Source: an uncultured Clostridia bacterium
GTDB lineage: Bacteria; Bacillota; Clostridia; TANB77; CAG-508
DNA: 46,335 nt
Assembly (NCBI GenBank): GCA_947630545.1
Contig: CANRHX010000012.1
Coordinates: forward strand, 1 to 46,335
Direction of reading: 5' to 3'
The translations under genes were made by a program, and so were the position numbers. Under the pieces are notes generated by a model. The model was not told the origin of the DNA, did not search any database, and was given only the letters and a program-made list of their open reading frames with translations. The stretch's first letter is position 1. Each line of letters opens with the position of its first letter. Of the stretch, positions 1 to 8,348 are shown one piece after another.

Positions 1-2
1 TA

Positions 3-608
3 GATAGACTTGACAATCAAGAAGCATTAGGATTACCTTTTGCTAAATTAGCATCAGAATTTTTAAGAACAAAGGTTATTCCAGAAGTTGATGCTGCAAG
101 AATTGCAAAAATTGCAGGAGTAGATGGAATATCAGAAAAAGAAGAAACACTTTCTGATGGTGCAGGAGTAATAGCAGCTTTAAGAGCTTGTACAAGTAAA
201 ATGGACGAAGATGAAGTTTCTACAGAAAATAGAATATTATTTATCACTCCAACATTAAAAGGAATGGTTGACGATTTAGATACAACTAAATCTAAAAAAG
301 TATTCGAAAGATTTTCTACAATAATTGAAGTGCCACAAACAAGAATGTATACAGAAGTAAAATTAAATGATGGTAAAGAAGCATACGGATACAAAAAGAA
401 TGATGGTGCTAGTGACATAAACTTTTTATGTGTAGAAAAATCAGCAGCAGTAACAGCTCTAGACCAATATATCAAATACTTTACACCAGATGAAGACCAA
501 AAAGCAGATGACAATGTATTCAAATATAGAAGCAATAATCTATATGGACATGTATATGAAAACAAACTTGCAGGTGTATATTGTTCATATGCCCCTGTTT
601 CACCCTAG
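3..608 (+). CDS. Phage major capsid protein (C-terminal part, zero-frame product)
   Basis: The reading frame is open from base 3, so the N-terminus lies before the window. About 200 residues are visible, including a stretch with RILFITPTLKGM and IIEVPQTRMYTEVKL, typical of the capsid family found in Clostridium and Listeria phages. It is followed by head-tail connector genes, which fits a capsid. The zero frame ends in YCSYAPVSP at a TAG at 606-608. The stop directly follows a CCC proline codon, and the +1 frame is open beyond it to 978, giving a probable longer capsid form as in Listeria phage PSA (see the frameshift site). The exact family assignment is by recognition of sequence style and position, not by a search. 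Confidence 0.8.
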   Translation, partial: DRLDNQEALGLPFAKLASEFLRTKVIPEVDAARIAKIAGVDGISEKEETLSDGAGVIAALRACTSKMDEDEVSTENRILFITPTLKGMVDDLDTTKSKKVFERFSTIIEVPQTRMYTEVKLNDGKEAYGYKKNDGASDINFLCVEKSAAVTALDQYIKYFTPDEDQKADDNVFKYRSNNLYGHVYENKLAGVYCSYAPVSP

Positions 609-978
609 TCCTGCCACGAAAAAAGTAACCGTGGCTTTGCCAGAAGGTGAGGTATTAGGAGTAGATGTAAATACAATTCAAGAAGTTGAATTGAATGATA
701 CTAAGGTAACAGGAACATCTAAATATGTTGAAAGTTTCCCACAATTTGATAAAGATGCTAAAGGTAACTTTCTAGCATTAAAATGTGAAGAAGCTACAAA
801 AGGTGATAGTATTGAATGGGAATTATCAGAAGCTCAATTAAAAGGATCTGGAACATTAGATGAAGATGGTATTTTAGTAGTAAAATTACATTCTAATACA
901 CAAACCGTAACATTAAAAAACGGAGAAACAAGTAAAAAAATGGATTTAACAGGAATAACTTTAAGTCCAGCAGAATAA
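589..978 (+). CDS. C-terminal capsid extension, probably Ig-like, reached by +1 frameshift
   Basis: This frame gives about 125 residues of beta-rich, repeat-free sequence (KKVTVALPEGEVLGVDVNT at the start, ending in LSPAE). It has the look of a phage surface Ig-like domain. It is fused to the capsid if ribosomes skip the T after CCC at 603-605. An ATG at 589 is in this frame, but only a weak GCAGG lies upstream, so independent initiation is less attractive. The next gene has a clean AGGAGG, so the end of the capsid unit is here. The Ig-like label is inference from composition and from known phage capsids with recoded extensions; a separate decoration protein is the alternative. Confidence 0.6.
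   Translation: MPLFHPSPATKKVTVALPEGEVLGVDVNTIQEVELNDTKVTGTSKYVESFPQFDKDAKGNFLALKCEEATKGDSIEWELSEAQLKGSGTLDEDGILVVKLHSNTQTVTLKNGETSKKMDLTGITLSPAE
600..609 (+). promoter_or_regulatory. Candidate programmed +1 frameshift site TCA-CCC-TAG-T
   Basis: The zero frame reads TCA CCC TAG. Slippage of the proline tRNA from CCC to CCT places the ribosome in the open +1 frame (AGT CCT GCC ...). A proline codon directly before a stop is the layout reported for the capsid and tail frameshifts of Listeria phage PSA. No CGG is present here, so this site is distinct from the CGG sites elsewhere. Confidence 0.6.
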
Positions 979-995
979 TAAGGAGGATATAAAAA

Positions 996-1157
996 ATGGC
1001 AACAGTAATAGGAAGAAATAGAAATAAAAAAACACAAAAAAGTTTTAAAGACATGACAGTAGCTGAAATAAAAGCTCAATTAGATGCATTAGATATAGAG
1101 TATGACAAATCAGCAACAAAAGCAGATTTGTTAAGTTTATTACCACAAAAAGGATAA
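996..1157 (+). CDS. Small phage protein with HeH/LEM-like motif
   Basis: This 53-residue ORF starts at an ATG 8 bases after AAGGAGG, a strong ribosome binding site. The basic N-terminus (IGRNRNKKTQKSF) is followed by MTVAEIKAQLDALDIEYDK and KADLLSLL, the pattern of the HeH/SAP-type helix-extension-helix domain common in short genes downstream of phage capsids. It lies between capsid and gp6-like connector, so a head-associated or DNA-binding role is plausible but unproven. Confidence 0.7.
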   Translation: MATVIGRNRNKKTQKSFKDMTVAEIKAQLDALDIEYDKSATKADLLSLLPQKG

Positions 1158-1173
1158 TTAAGGAGGCAATAGA

Positions 1174-1468
1174 ATGTTAGAAAAAATAAAGGCTAATTTA
1201 GGAGCTAATTATATTAAAAACACAGATGATGTATTAAAGGACATAATAGAAGATATAACTTCTATTGCCTGCGATATTTCTAATAGAAAACAAGATGATG
1301 AAAAGTTATTTCCATACATAAAAAAGGCGGTAAGAAGTGAATATATGGCAAGACGGAGCAGAAGGATTACTTTCACGAAGTGAAGGAAGTATATCTAGTT
1401 CGTACGAAGATATTATTGAAAAAATGAGAAATAATATTATAAAAGCTCATTTAAGGAGGATTAAATAA
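1174..1468 (+). CDS. Phage head-tail connector, HK97 gp6-like (CGG +1 site)
   Basis: The zero frame stops at 1383 after 69 residues. If the C of the in-frame CGG at 1354 is skipped, the frame continues for a 97-residue protein with YMARGAEGLLSRSEG, a recognisable segment of the gp6-like DNA-packaging/connector family. The corrected ORF ends in TAATG, overlapping the start of the next gene, and that gene's AGGAGG lies inside the corrected coding sequence. Both facts favour the corrected reading. The family acts as an adaptor ring below the portal. The start at 1174 has AAGGAGG 9 bases upstream. Confidence 0.8.
1354..1356 (+). other. CGG +1 recoding site 1 (Arg-C-Gly-Ala)
   Basis: The sequence reads AGA C GGA GCA in the gp6-like connector gene. 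CGG is in frame; skipping C gives RGAEGL. Confidence 0.75.
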
Positions 1469-1818
1469 TGTTATCACGAGATTTAACAGAAGTATGGATT
1501 TCATACTATGAAGAAGTCAAAGAACATGGCGAAAAATCTAAAAAATGGTATTTTAAACCATTAGATACTAAAACTAAAACAGCCTTTTTAAATATGCAAC
1601 ATGATGTGAACGAATTGGATAGAAATTCAGCAGGAACAATTGATTATAGTATTATAAATGCAAGAACTACAATGAATTATGATATACAAAAAGGAAATGG
1701 AATATCATTGACAGATATATCAAACCAAGAAAACTTTATACCAGACTACATTGTAACAGACAATCCTAAAATAGGTAATACAACATTATACAAATTAGAA
1801 AAATACAATGGAGATTAA
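1468..1818 (+). CDS. Phage head-closure/connector protein
   Basis: This 116-residue ORF starts at the ATG of a TAATG overlap with the gp6-like gene and has AAGGAGGA seven bases upstream, so it is translationally coupled. I do not recognise a diagnostic motif. Its size and position between the gp6-like connector and a gp10-like protein match the head-closure protein of HK97/SPP1-type phages. It ends 11 bases into the next possible start. Function is inferred from synteny only. Confidence 0.7.
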   Translation: MLSRDLTEVWISYYEEVKEHGEKSKKWYFKPLDTKTKTAFLNMQHDVNELDRNSAGTIDYSIINARTTMNYDIQKGNGISLTDISNQENFIPDYIVTDNPKIGNTTLYKLEKYNGD

Positions 1819-2368
1819 AACAATGAGTATCAAATTAAATTGTAAAGTTAAAGTTAAACACAATTTTAAGAAAATAGAAAAAATAATTCAAGAACTTCCA
1901 AAAGTTATAGAACAAAGTGTGGAAGATATATTAAAAAATATGCAAGGTTATGCTATAAGACTTGAAAATGCTAATAATTCATCAGGAATTTTAGTTGAAA
2001 TGATTGAAACTTCAACAATGCAAGTAAAAGGAAGAGTTTATGCAGATCCTAGCAAATTTATGACAAACAATGGAGAATCTTATTTATGGTTTGAATATTT
2101 TGGTACAGGTGCTTATGCAGAACAAGAACACATAGGAACAACTAAACATTTTATTGAAACAGGTTATACGGAATGGTATATACCAGTTAATAAAGTAGCA
2201 AGAAAATTAAATTATCCAATCGTTACAATAAATAATATTCAATTTTATGTAGCAACAGGAGCAAAACCAAATCACTTTTTAGGAGATGCTGAATTTAAAA
2301 CAAGGGAAGAAAATAAAGAAATAATAATAAAAAAGTTAAATGAGATGTTGAAAGAGGTGGCAAAGTAA
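1808..2368 (+). CDS. Phage tail completion protein, HK97 gp10-like
   Basis: The 186-residue reading begins at ATG 1808, overlapping the end of the previous gene; an in-frame ATG at 1826 is the alternative. The central segment (YLWFEYFGTGAYAEQEH, then VATGAKPNHFLGDAEF) matches the pattern of gp10-like proteins, where FGTG and the A-x-P-x-x-F-L motif are typical. The family joins the head to the tail or completes the tail tube. Neither ribosome binding site is strong, which fits translational coupling. Confidence 0.75.
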   Translation: MEIKTMSIKLNCKVKVKHNFKKIEKIIQELPKVIEQSVEDILKNMQGYAIRLENANNSSGILVEMIETSTMQVKGRVYADPSKFMTNNGESYLWFEYFGTGAYAEQEHIGTTKHFIETGYTEWYIPVNKVARKLNYPIVTINNIQFYVATGAKPNHFLGDAEFKTREENKEIIIKKLNEMLKEVAK

Positions 2369-2369
2369 A

Positions 2370-2774
2370 ATGAAAGATTTCACAACAGAGCAAATGTCAG
2401 ACATGGTAAATGATATATTAGAAAATATAGAAGATGTACAAGGCACTAAAACGGAAACAACTTTAACTACCCCCACAACAGAAAGTAAATTTCCTTGTCG
2501 ATTAATTGGAACAGTTCTCGAAAATATAAATAAAACGAGAAATGCAATACCAATAAGAAAAACATTTCAATTCACAATCGAACATTGGAGCAATAAGCAA
2601 AGATTTGATATGGAAATGGCAAACAATACAGATTTAGAATTAAGAAAAAAGAACATTGTTAGGACTAATACTAGTCCTATTTTATTTGACCCTATAACTA
2701 AAAAATATAGGTTAATAACAACTTATGAGGTTAGATATAATGCAATAACTAACTCATTTGAATATGTAAAATAG
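2370..2774 (+). CDS. Phage tail terminator-like protein
   Basis: This 134-residue ORF starts two bases after the gp10-like stop, with a GAGG inside that gene. It lies just before the tail tube gene, the usual place of the tail terminator (gpU-like) protein. The fold cannot be read from sequence; an internal stretch (FQFTIEHWSNKQRFDME) fits the alpha/beta pattern of that group. The role is inferred from gene order. Confidence 0.65.
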   Translation: MKDFTTEQMSDMVNDILENIEDVQGTKTETTLTTPTTESKFPCRLIGTVLENINKTRNAIPIRKTFQFTIEHWSNKQRFDMEMANNTDLELRKKNIVRTNTSPILFDPITKKYRLITTYEVRYNAITNSFEYVK

Positions 2775-2789
2775 AAAGGAATGATAAAT

Positions 2790-3260
2790 ATGGCAGAACC
2801 AAAAACATTTTATGATGAAATGCCTGATGTTAGTACATTGTCAAAATTGTATTTTTCAGAAACTAAAGAAGGAACTGATTTAACACAAATATGTTTAACA
2901 GAAAGTATACCAGCATTAGAAGAAGCACCAGAACAAATAACAGGAAGTGCAGTAGATATTGATTATGAATTTTCAAGACCGGGCAAAGTAAAAGCAGGAA
3001 CAATAGAAGTGCCAGTATATTATACACATAAACAACATAAATGGCTAAAAGAAATTGAAAGGAAAGATGGATATTTCTTTGTTAAATATCCAGATAATAC
3101 AGCTCCACAAGGAGAAAATCCTCTTGTTAAGAAATTTCAAGGTAGTTTAGTAACAGTTGGAGATGAGCTTTCAGATGAAGAATGGATAAAGGATATAGTA
3201 ACAATTTATAGAACATCAAAGGTAGAAGATAGCTACGAAAAATTTCCCAGTGCAGAGTAG
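2790..3260 (+). CDS. Phage major tail tube protein
   Basis: The protein has 156 residues from ATG 2790. An upstream ATG at 2781 directly abuts the AAGGA, so 2790 with eight bases of spacing is the better start. The segment VDIDYEFSRPGKVKAG followed by TIEVPVYYTHKQHKWLKEIE resembles the beta-sandwich of Gram-positive siphovirus tail tube proteins. It is followed by a terminator and then the tail chaperones, the expected context. Tail tube subunits are abundant, so a strong downstream terminator makes sense. Confidence 0.75.
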   Translation: MAEPKTFYDEMPDVSTLSKLYFSETKEGTDLTQICLTESIPALEEAPEQITGSAVDIDYEFSRPGKVKAGTIEVPVYYTHKQHKWLKEIERKDGYFFVKYPDNTAPQGENPLVKKFQGSLVTVGDELSDEEWIKDIVTIYRTSKVEDSYEKFPSAE

Positions 3261-3339
3261 CTCTATTTTAAAAGTAAAAAATAGGACTACTAAAAGGGTA
3301 AATATAAATAAAAAAGTAGAAGATACTTTAATAAATAAT

Positions 3340-3367
3340 GAGCAAGAGTAAAATCTTGCTCTCTTTT
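3340..3367 (+). terminator. Hairpin terminator after tail tube gene
   Basis: GAGCAAGA at 3340-3347 pairs with TCTTGCTC at 3354-3361, followed by TCTTTT. It separates the tail tube gene from the chaperone genes; the next ribosome binding site, AAAGGAG, overlaps its end. Confidence 0.7.
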
Positions 3368-3384
3368 GCAAAGGAGAGTAAAAA

Positions 3385-3858
3385 ATGGAATTAAAAGCAA
3401 ATAAAAAAATAATAGAATTAGTATTCACTACAAGAAAGATTGTAAATATAACAAAATTGTTAGGAGAAAAGAATTTTGAAGATTTATATTTTAAAGCAAT
3501 GAATGAAAGTAATATAGATGCATTATCTAAAATTATATATGTATTTGCTGAAGATATAGAAAACGGTGCAAAATTATTTAAATCAAGTGAAGAAGTATAT
3601 GATTTTTTAGATGATTATAAGAAAGAAAACAATAAAAGTTATGATGATATATTCAAAGAAATGGCAAAGGCAATAAATGAAGAGGGTTTTTTCAAGACCA
3701 AGATGAACGAAGAGGAATTGAATCAAAAGATATCAAATCCTTTCTCAGGGATAGATATAAACAATTTAATGAAGCAATCAACAGAGAAAGCTATGACAAA
3801 AATAGTAGAAAAAGAAGCAATATCTCAAGCAGGGTCTCAAGCAAAGTCTCAAGCTTAA
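3385..3858 (+). CDS. Tail assembly chaperone, short form (gpG-like)
   Basis: This 157-residue acidic, helical protein lies between tail tube and tape measure, the fixed place for the two tail assembly chaperones. The start at 3385 has AAAGGAG nine bases upstream. The zero frame ends at 3858 in an alanine/serine/glutamine-rich tail. A slippery heptamer inside it gives a second product. The protein family coats the tape measure during tail assembly and is not part of the virion. Confidence 0.8.
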   Translation: MELKANKKIIELVFTTRKIVNITKLLGEKNFEDLYFKAMNESNIDALSKIIYVFAEDIENGAKLFKSSEEVYDFLDDYKKENNKSYDDIFKEMAKAINEEGFFKTKMNEEELNQKISNPFSGIDINNLMKQSTEKAMTKIVEKEAISQAGSQAKSQA

Positions 3859-4157
3859 ACGATATAATTGACAAAATAAAAAGAGCTAAGACACTAAAAG
3901 ATAAGGTATATGCATTAGAACCATTAGCGTATTATTTTAATATAAAGCCACAAGACTTTTGGAATAGTAGATATAAAGAAATATATTTGTATTGTGAAAT
4001 ACAGTTTATTAGAACTATAGAAGATTTTAAACAAGAAATAACTTTACAAGAAGCGGTTACAGATAAATTAATACAAGCAGATAGCATGAGCAAAAAACCA
4101 AAAATAGTTCCTCTTAAAAAAATGTTTAAAGAAATATTTAAAAGTAAAAAAGTTTAA
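3385..4157 (+). CDS. Tail assembly chaperone, -1 frameshifted long form (gpGT-like)
   Basis: Slippage at TTTTTTC (3687-3693) moves the ribosome to a -1 frame that is open from the slippery site to the TAA at 4155-4157. The result is about 256 residues: the first 101 of the short form plus about 155 new ones. The new part includes DKVYALEPLAYYFNIKPQDFW, a typical T-domain pattern. There is no start codon with a ribosome binding site near the beginning of the new part, so frameshifting is the simplest reading. Production of G and GT forms by -1 frameshifting is established for long-tailed phages. Confidence 0.8.
3687..3693 (+). promoter_or_regulatory. -1 slippery heptamer TTTTTTC in tail chaperone gene
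   Basis: The zero-frame codons are GGT TTT TTC, so the heptamer T-TTT-TTC fits X-XXY-YYZ. The -1 frame is open from here for over 150 codons. Confidence 0.75.
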
Positions 4158-4160
4158 TTT

Positions 4161-4200
4161 TACGACAAATTTCGACAACATTCGACAGATAAAATATGAT
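4161..4200 (+). promoter_or_regulatory. Moron promoter with three tandem Spo0A-like boxes
   Basis: TACGACA (4161), TTCGACA (4171) and TTCGACA (4181) are repeated exactly every 10 bases, one helical turn. The last two are perfect matches to the 0A box (TTCGNCA, complement of TGNCGAA). TCGACA at 4172-4177 also sits 17 bases before TATGAT at 4195-4200, so the second box overlaps the -35. That architecture resembles Spo0A-activated promoters. A phage regulator with the same motif is the alternative. Confidence 0.55.
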
Positions 4201-4235
4201 AAACTCTTCCATAATAATAAAAGGAGGAATATTAT

Positions 4236-4766
4236 ATGGCAAGGTACACAGAAAAAGAAAAGAAACCAATTTTCAAAAAATGGTGGTTTTGGATTTTAAT
4301 TATTTTAATTATTGGAGTTATCGCAAGCGGAGGAAGTAATAATAATACCACTACTACAGGAAGTGATGCTGACATAAAAACAGAGTACAATCAAGGGGAA
4401 GAGGCTATTTTAGGAAATGGAGCAATTACAGTAACTAAAGTAGAAAAGTCACAAGGAAATGAATGGGATAAGCCAAAATCAGGTAAAGAGTTTGTTATTG
4501 TATATGTTACAATAGAAAACAAAGGAACAGATAATTTATCATATAATCCATTATATTTTAAAATGCAAAATTCACAAGGACAACAAGAAAGTATGACATT
4601 TACAACTATAGATCAAGACACAGCATTGCAAAGTGGTGAATTAGTAGCAGGAGGAAAAGTTTCAGGAACAATAGCTTTTGAACAACCAAAAAAAGACACT
4701 GGACTATTATTGATATATACTGATAGTGTATGGAGTTCAAAAGAATTAAAAATTAAATTACAATAA
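4236..4766 (+). CDS. DUF4352-type membrane-anchored protein (prophage moron)
   Basis: This 176-residue protein has a basic N-terminus, a membrane segment around residues 15-32 (FWILIILIIGVIASGG) and a Thr/Asn linker. The Ig-like domain that follows shows YNQGEEAILGNGAITVTKVE and EFVIVYVTIENKGTDNLSYN, the hallmark of DUF4352. These proteins are secreted or lipid-anchored and usually of host origin. It sits between the tail chaperones and tape measure, where phages normally have no gene, with its own promoter and with a terminator after the following gene. It is therefore probably a moron expressed from the lysogen. Ribosome binding site AAAGGAGGA is strong. Confidence 0.8.
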   Translation: MARYTEKEKKPIFKKWWFWILIILIIGVIASGGSNNNTTTTGSDADIKTEYNQGEEAILGNGAITVTKVEKSQGNEWDKPKSGKEFVIVYVTIENKGTDNLSYNPLYFKMQNSQGQQESMTFTTIDQDTALQSGELVAGGKVSGTIAFEQPKKDTGLLLIYTDSVWSSKELKIKLQ

Positions 4767-4779
4767 AAGGAGCGATAAA

Positions 4780-5067
4780 ATGGGATTGTTTGACAAAAAT
4801 ATAGAAAAATCTGCTAACAATAATTATGAAGAAATAAAAAAGTATTTAAAGCCAAAAGATGACAAAAAACACATAATAATGATAAACACAATGTCTAAAT
4901 CCGTTACAAATGGTTGGGAATGCGAGAATAAATACACACTACAAATAGATACTATTATGGAGAATATGCAAAATGATGGTTATGAAATAATAGATATAAA
5001 AATTGATTCTACCAACCAATCAGTGGCGAATATGTTTTTAATTAGAACATTAATTATATATAAATAA
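4780..5067 (+). CDS. Hypothetical protein, second moron gene
   Basis: This 95-residue soluble protein follows the DUF4352 gene by 13 bases with AAAGGAG upstream. It begins MGLFDKNIEKSANNNYEEI. Its C-terminal part (YTLQIDTIMENMQNDGYEI and ANMFLIRTLIIYK) alternates strand and helix, somewhat like DUF4177-type small domains, but the match is not secure. It shares the transcription unit with the DUF4352 gene and is closed by a terminator. Confidence 0.65.
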   Translation: MGLFDKNIEKSANNNYEEIKKYLKPKDDKKHIIMINTMSKSVTNGWECENKYTLQIDTIMENMQNDGYEIIDIKIDSTNQSVANMFLIRTLIIYK

Positions 5068-5099
5068 AACACTTACTTATTGTAGGTGTTTTTTATTTT
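5066..5099 (+). terminator. Terminator closing the moron cassette
   Basis: AACAC-TTAC pairs with GTAGGTGTT around a TTATT loop, followed by TTTTTATTTT. With the upstream promoter it makes the 4161-5099 cassette an independent unit inside the tail operon. Confidence 0.7.
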
Positions 5100-5118
5100 G
5101 CATGAAAGGAGAATAAAA

Positions 5119-7924
5119 GTGACTGTTGAAGAATTAGATGTTTTAGTTCAAGTACAAATAGAAGAAGCAGTAAAAGAATTTCAGAAATTAGTACCAGAAA
5201 TAAGAAAACAGGCAAAACAAATAGTAGAACAAGTCAATAAAATGGATTTTAGTGTGATTTCTGGAAAAGTACAACAAGCAGTAAAACAAGTGAAACAAAA
5301 AATGGCAAGTTTAAAAAGTACCAACAAGTCAAATATTGTTGATATAAAAGTAACAACAGAAAATGCAAGTAAGCAAGTATCACAACTGCAAAAACAAATA
5401 GATAGTCTACAAGCAAAAATAAATGCTCGACAAATAAATTTAGATATAACAAATAACGCATTAGATAAAATGAGAAATGATACAAGACAACAAGTCATAA
5501 ATGATATGCCAGATGCAGGAGCAAAAAGAACAAGACAACAAACAGAATTAAGATTATATAATGATAATAATTATATGAACTTAATAAAACAAAGTGATAA
5601 ACTAAATAATGAAATAATCAGATATAATACATTGTTAGATAGTGCAAAATCAAAAATGGCAGAACTAGGACAAGAAACTATAAAAACTGAAACTAGTCAA
5701 AGTAAAATGGCTAGCTTTTTTAGTGCATTTAAAGAAAAATTAAATCAATCAAGAGGAAATATAGGAAATTTAATCAATGCTTTTAGTCAATTACCAAAAA
5801 TAACCAAAAATATAACCAATCATATAAAAAATATTAATGCAGGTATAAAGAATGGCTTAGGACACATTTTAAAATATGCAAGTGCTTTATTTTCATTAAG
5901 AGGTATATATTCAATTTTAAGTAATTCTGCAAGTGCTTGGTTATCAAGTCAAAATGTAGCTGCTAAACAATTAAGTGCTAATATTAATTATATGAAATAT
6001 GCTATGGGAAGTGCATTAGCACCAGTTATTCAGTTTGTAACAAATCTTGTATATCAATTAATGAAAGCAATCCAATCAGTAGTATATGCTTTATTTAGAG
6101 TAAATATATTCGCAAATGCATCAGCAAAATCAATGGGAAATGTAACAGGTAATACTAAAAAAGCGACAAAAGAAGCGAACCAATTAGCAGGTGTTCATGA
6201 AGAAATTAACAATGTTCAAACACAAGATAATTCAGATAGTGGGAGCGGAAGCGGTGGATCAACCCCAAGTTTTGATTTATCTGGAGTAGATAGTCAATTA
6301 AGCCCATTAGCACAAAAGTTATATGACTTTTTTAAACCTTTAAAGGAAAGTTGGGATAATTATGGTTCAGGATTAGTTGAACAAATAAAAACAACAGCAG
6401 GACAAGTAGGAGGGCTTATTGCATCTGTATGGGGAAGTTTTGAAAAGATTATAACTAACGGAACAGTGTATAAAGTATTAGAAAATATATTAAAAATTAT
6501 AGGAAATATTGCCGAAGCTTTTGCAAATGCTTGGAATTATAATGGCAATGGCGATGCAATTGTTCAAAATCTTGCCAATGCATTTAATAATTTATTGAAA
6601 GCAATAAACAATGTAGTGCATAGTCAACGGATTCCAGAAATGGTTAAATTGGTGTTCTGATAAATTTAGAGAAATATCAGAAAAATTAGCAAAAATCAAT
6701 TGGCAACCATTAATAGATGCTTTATTTAAAATAGGATCATCAATAGGTTCTATAGCATTAGGGATTTTAAGTGGATTAGTTGACATATTTAAATGGTTAG
6801 TTGAAAATCCAATAATAGCAGAAATAATATTATCTATAGCTTTAGCTATAGGAATTATAGTTACTGTAATAAATGCGATTAGTACAGCAATGAGTATTTG
6901 GTCAACAGTTATGTCAGTTTTAACTCCAATTGCAACAGCTTTAAATATAGGACTAATGCCATTAATTGGAATTATAGCAGGAATTGTAGCAGCTATAGCA
7001 CTGATAATAGTTGCAATTATAAATTGGGGAGATATTTGGAATTGGCTTTGTAAGGTAGTAGGAAATATTTGTAATTCAATTGGCGTATTTTTTTCAGGCT
7101 TATGGCAAGGAATATGTGATATTTTTTCTGGTATAGGGCAATGGTTTTCCGATAGATTCACAGAAGCATATAATTTCATTGTTGGAATATTTAGTGGAAT
7201 AGGACAATGGTTTGCTGACAGATGGAAAGATATATGCAATGTATTTTCAGGAGTAGGACAATGGTTTTCTGATAGATTTAAAGAAGCTTTTGAAGGAATA
7301 AAGAAAATATTTAGTGGAATAGGTCAATTTTTTAGTGGAGTATGGCAAGGTATATGCAAAGTGTTTTCAAATGTTGCAGGTTGGTTTAAAGATAAATTTA
7401 GTCAAGCTTGGCAAGCCGTAAAGAATGTATTTAGTGCAGGTGGAAAAGTTTTTGAAGGAATAAAAGATGGAATACTAAATGGATTAAAAGCCATTGTTAA
7501 TGCAATTATAAGAGGAATAAACAAAGTAATTTCAATACCATTTAATGGAATAAATTCAGCATTGAAAGCAATTAAAGGAGTAGATATATTAGGATTTAAA
7601 CCATTTAGTTGGATTAGCACTATAGGAGTTCCTCAAATACCGGAACTTGCAACAGGTGGAGTTTTATATGATGAAACTGTTGTAAAACTTGCAGAGTATT
7701 CTAACTCAAATAGTAATCCTGAAATTGCGTCTCCAAAAAATATAATGGCAGAAACATTTGATGAAGTATTGTCAAAGTACATAGATGAAAATAGTAATAA
7801 GGACAGACCAATAAATCTAGCAGTATATGTAGGAAATAAAAAACTAGGACAGATATTATTAGATGATTTAAGAGATAGAAAAAGGCAAACAGGAAAAGAT
7901 ATAGAAGCTTTAGTAGGAGGGTAA
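5119..7924 (+). CDS. Tail tape measure protein (CGG +1 site)
   Basis: The corrected reading is 934 residues from GTG 5119, which has AAGGAG eight bases upstream; an ATG at 5104 partly overlaps this site and is less likely. The N-terminal part is a long coiled coil. The zero frame stops at 6660. Skipping the C of the in-frame CGG at 6628 gives SQGFQKWLNWCSDKFREI and joins a frame that carries on through membrane-like helices (AEIILSIALAIGIIVTVINA). It then runs through repeated units such as FSGIGQWFSDRF, about 35 residues apart, and ends LVGG. The length and repeats are typical of tape measures, which set tail length. The gene follows chaperones and precedes Dit. Confidence 0.9.
6628..6630 (+). 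other. CGG +1 recoding site 2 (Gln-C-Gly-Phe)
   Basis: The tape measure gene reads CAA C GGA TTC. CGG is in frame; skipping C restores 431 further codons. Confidence 0.8.
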
Positions 7925-7927
7925 ATT

Positions 7928-8348
7928 ATGCTTTGGAAACTAAATGGGAAATTAATGAAATCGCCATCAAGTTATGATGATGATATTGAGGATACAGATA
8001 AAGATAGTTATACATCTGTTGTTGATGGTTCTTTAATAGATAATCCAATTGCAGTCGGATTGCTAAAATGCAATATGAGTTGGGATTTATTAACAGAAGA
8101 AGAAGCAGAAGAGCTATTACAAGCTACATATCAAAATCCTATGATAGTTACAATAAAAGTTCCTAGTGTGCCTCGGAGGCTTACTTGAAAATGCTGAATT
8201 TAGAGTAAGTAAAAGAAAATCTAAAATGCATCAAACAGATAATGATGAAGACACTTCCAAATCACTTTGGCAAGTGTCTTTTAATATGATGCAAAAGAAG
8301 CTAACAAATGCTCAAATAAAAGCAGTACAGGAGGCAAACAATGTATAA
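7928..8348 (+). CDS. Distal tail-type small tail protein (CGG +1 site)
   Basis: The corrected ORF is 139 residues. The zero frame stops at 8188. Skipping the C of CGG at 8174 gives VPGGLLENAEFRVSKRKSKM and continues to a TAA at 8346. The N-terminal half (LWKLNGKLMKSPSSYDDDIED, then SYTSVVDGSLIDNPIAVGLL) and the length resemble the small tail protein that precedes Tal in many Clostridium prophages, often containing a W-x-L-x-F/W terminus. It ends overlapping the next gene's start region, and AGGAGG for that gene lies in its last codons. The Dit label is by position; DUF6711-like small tail protein is an alternative. Confidence 0.65.
8174..8176 (+). other. CGG +1 recoding site 3 (Pro-C-Gly-Gly)
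   Basis: The small tail protein gene reads CCT C GGA GGC. CGG is in frame; skipping C gives PGGLL and 57 further codons. Confidence 0.75.
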
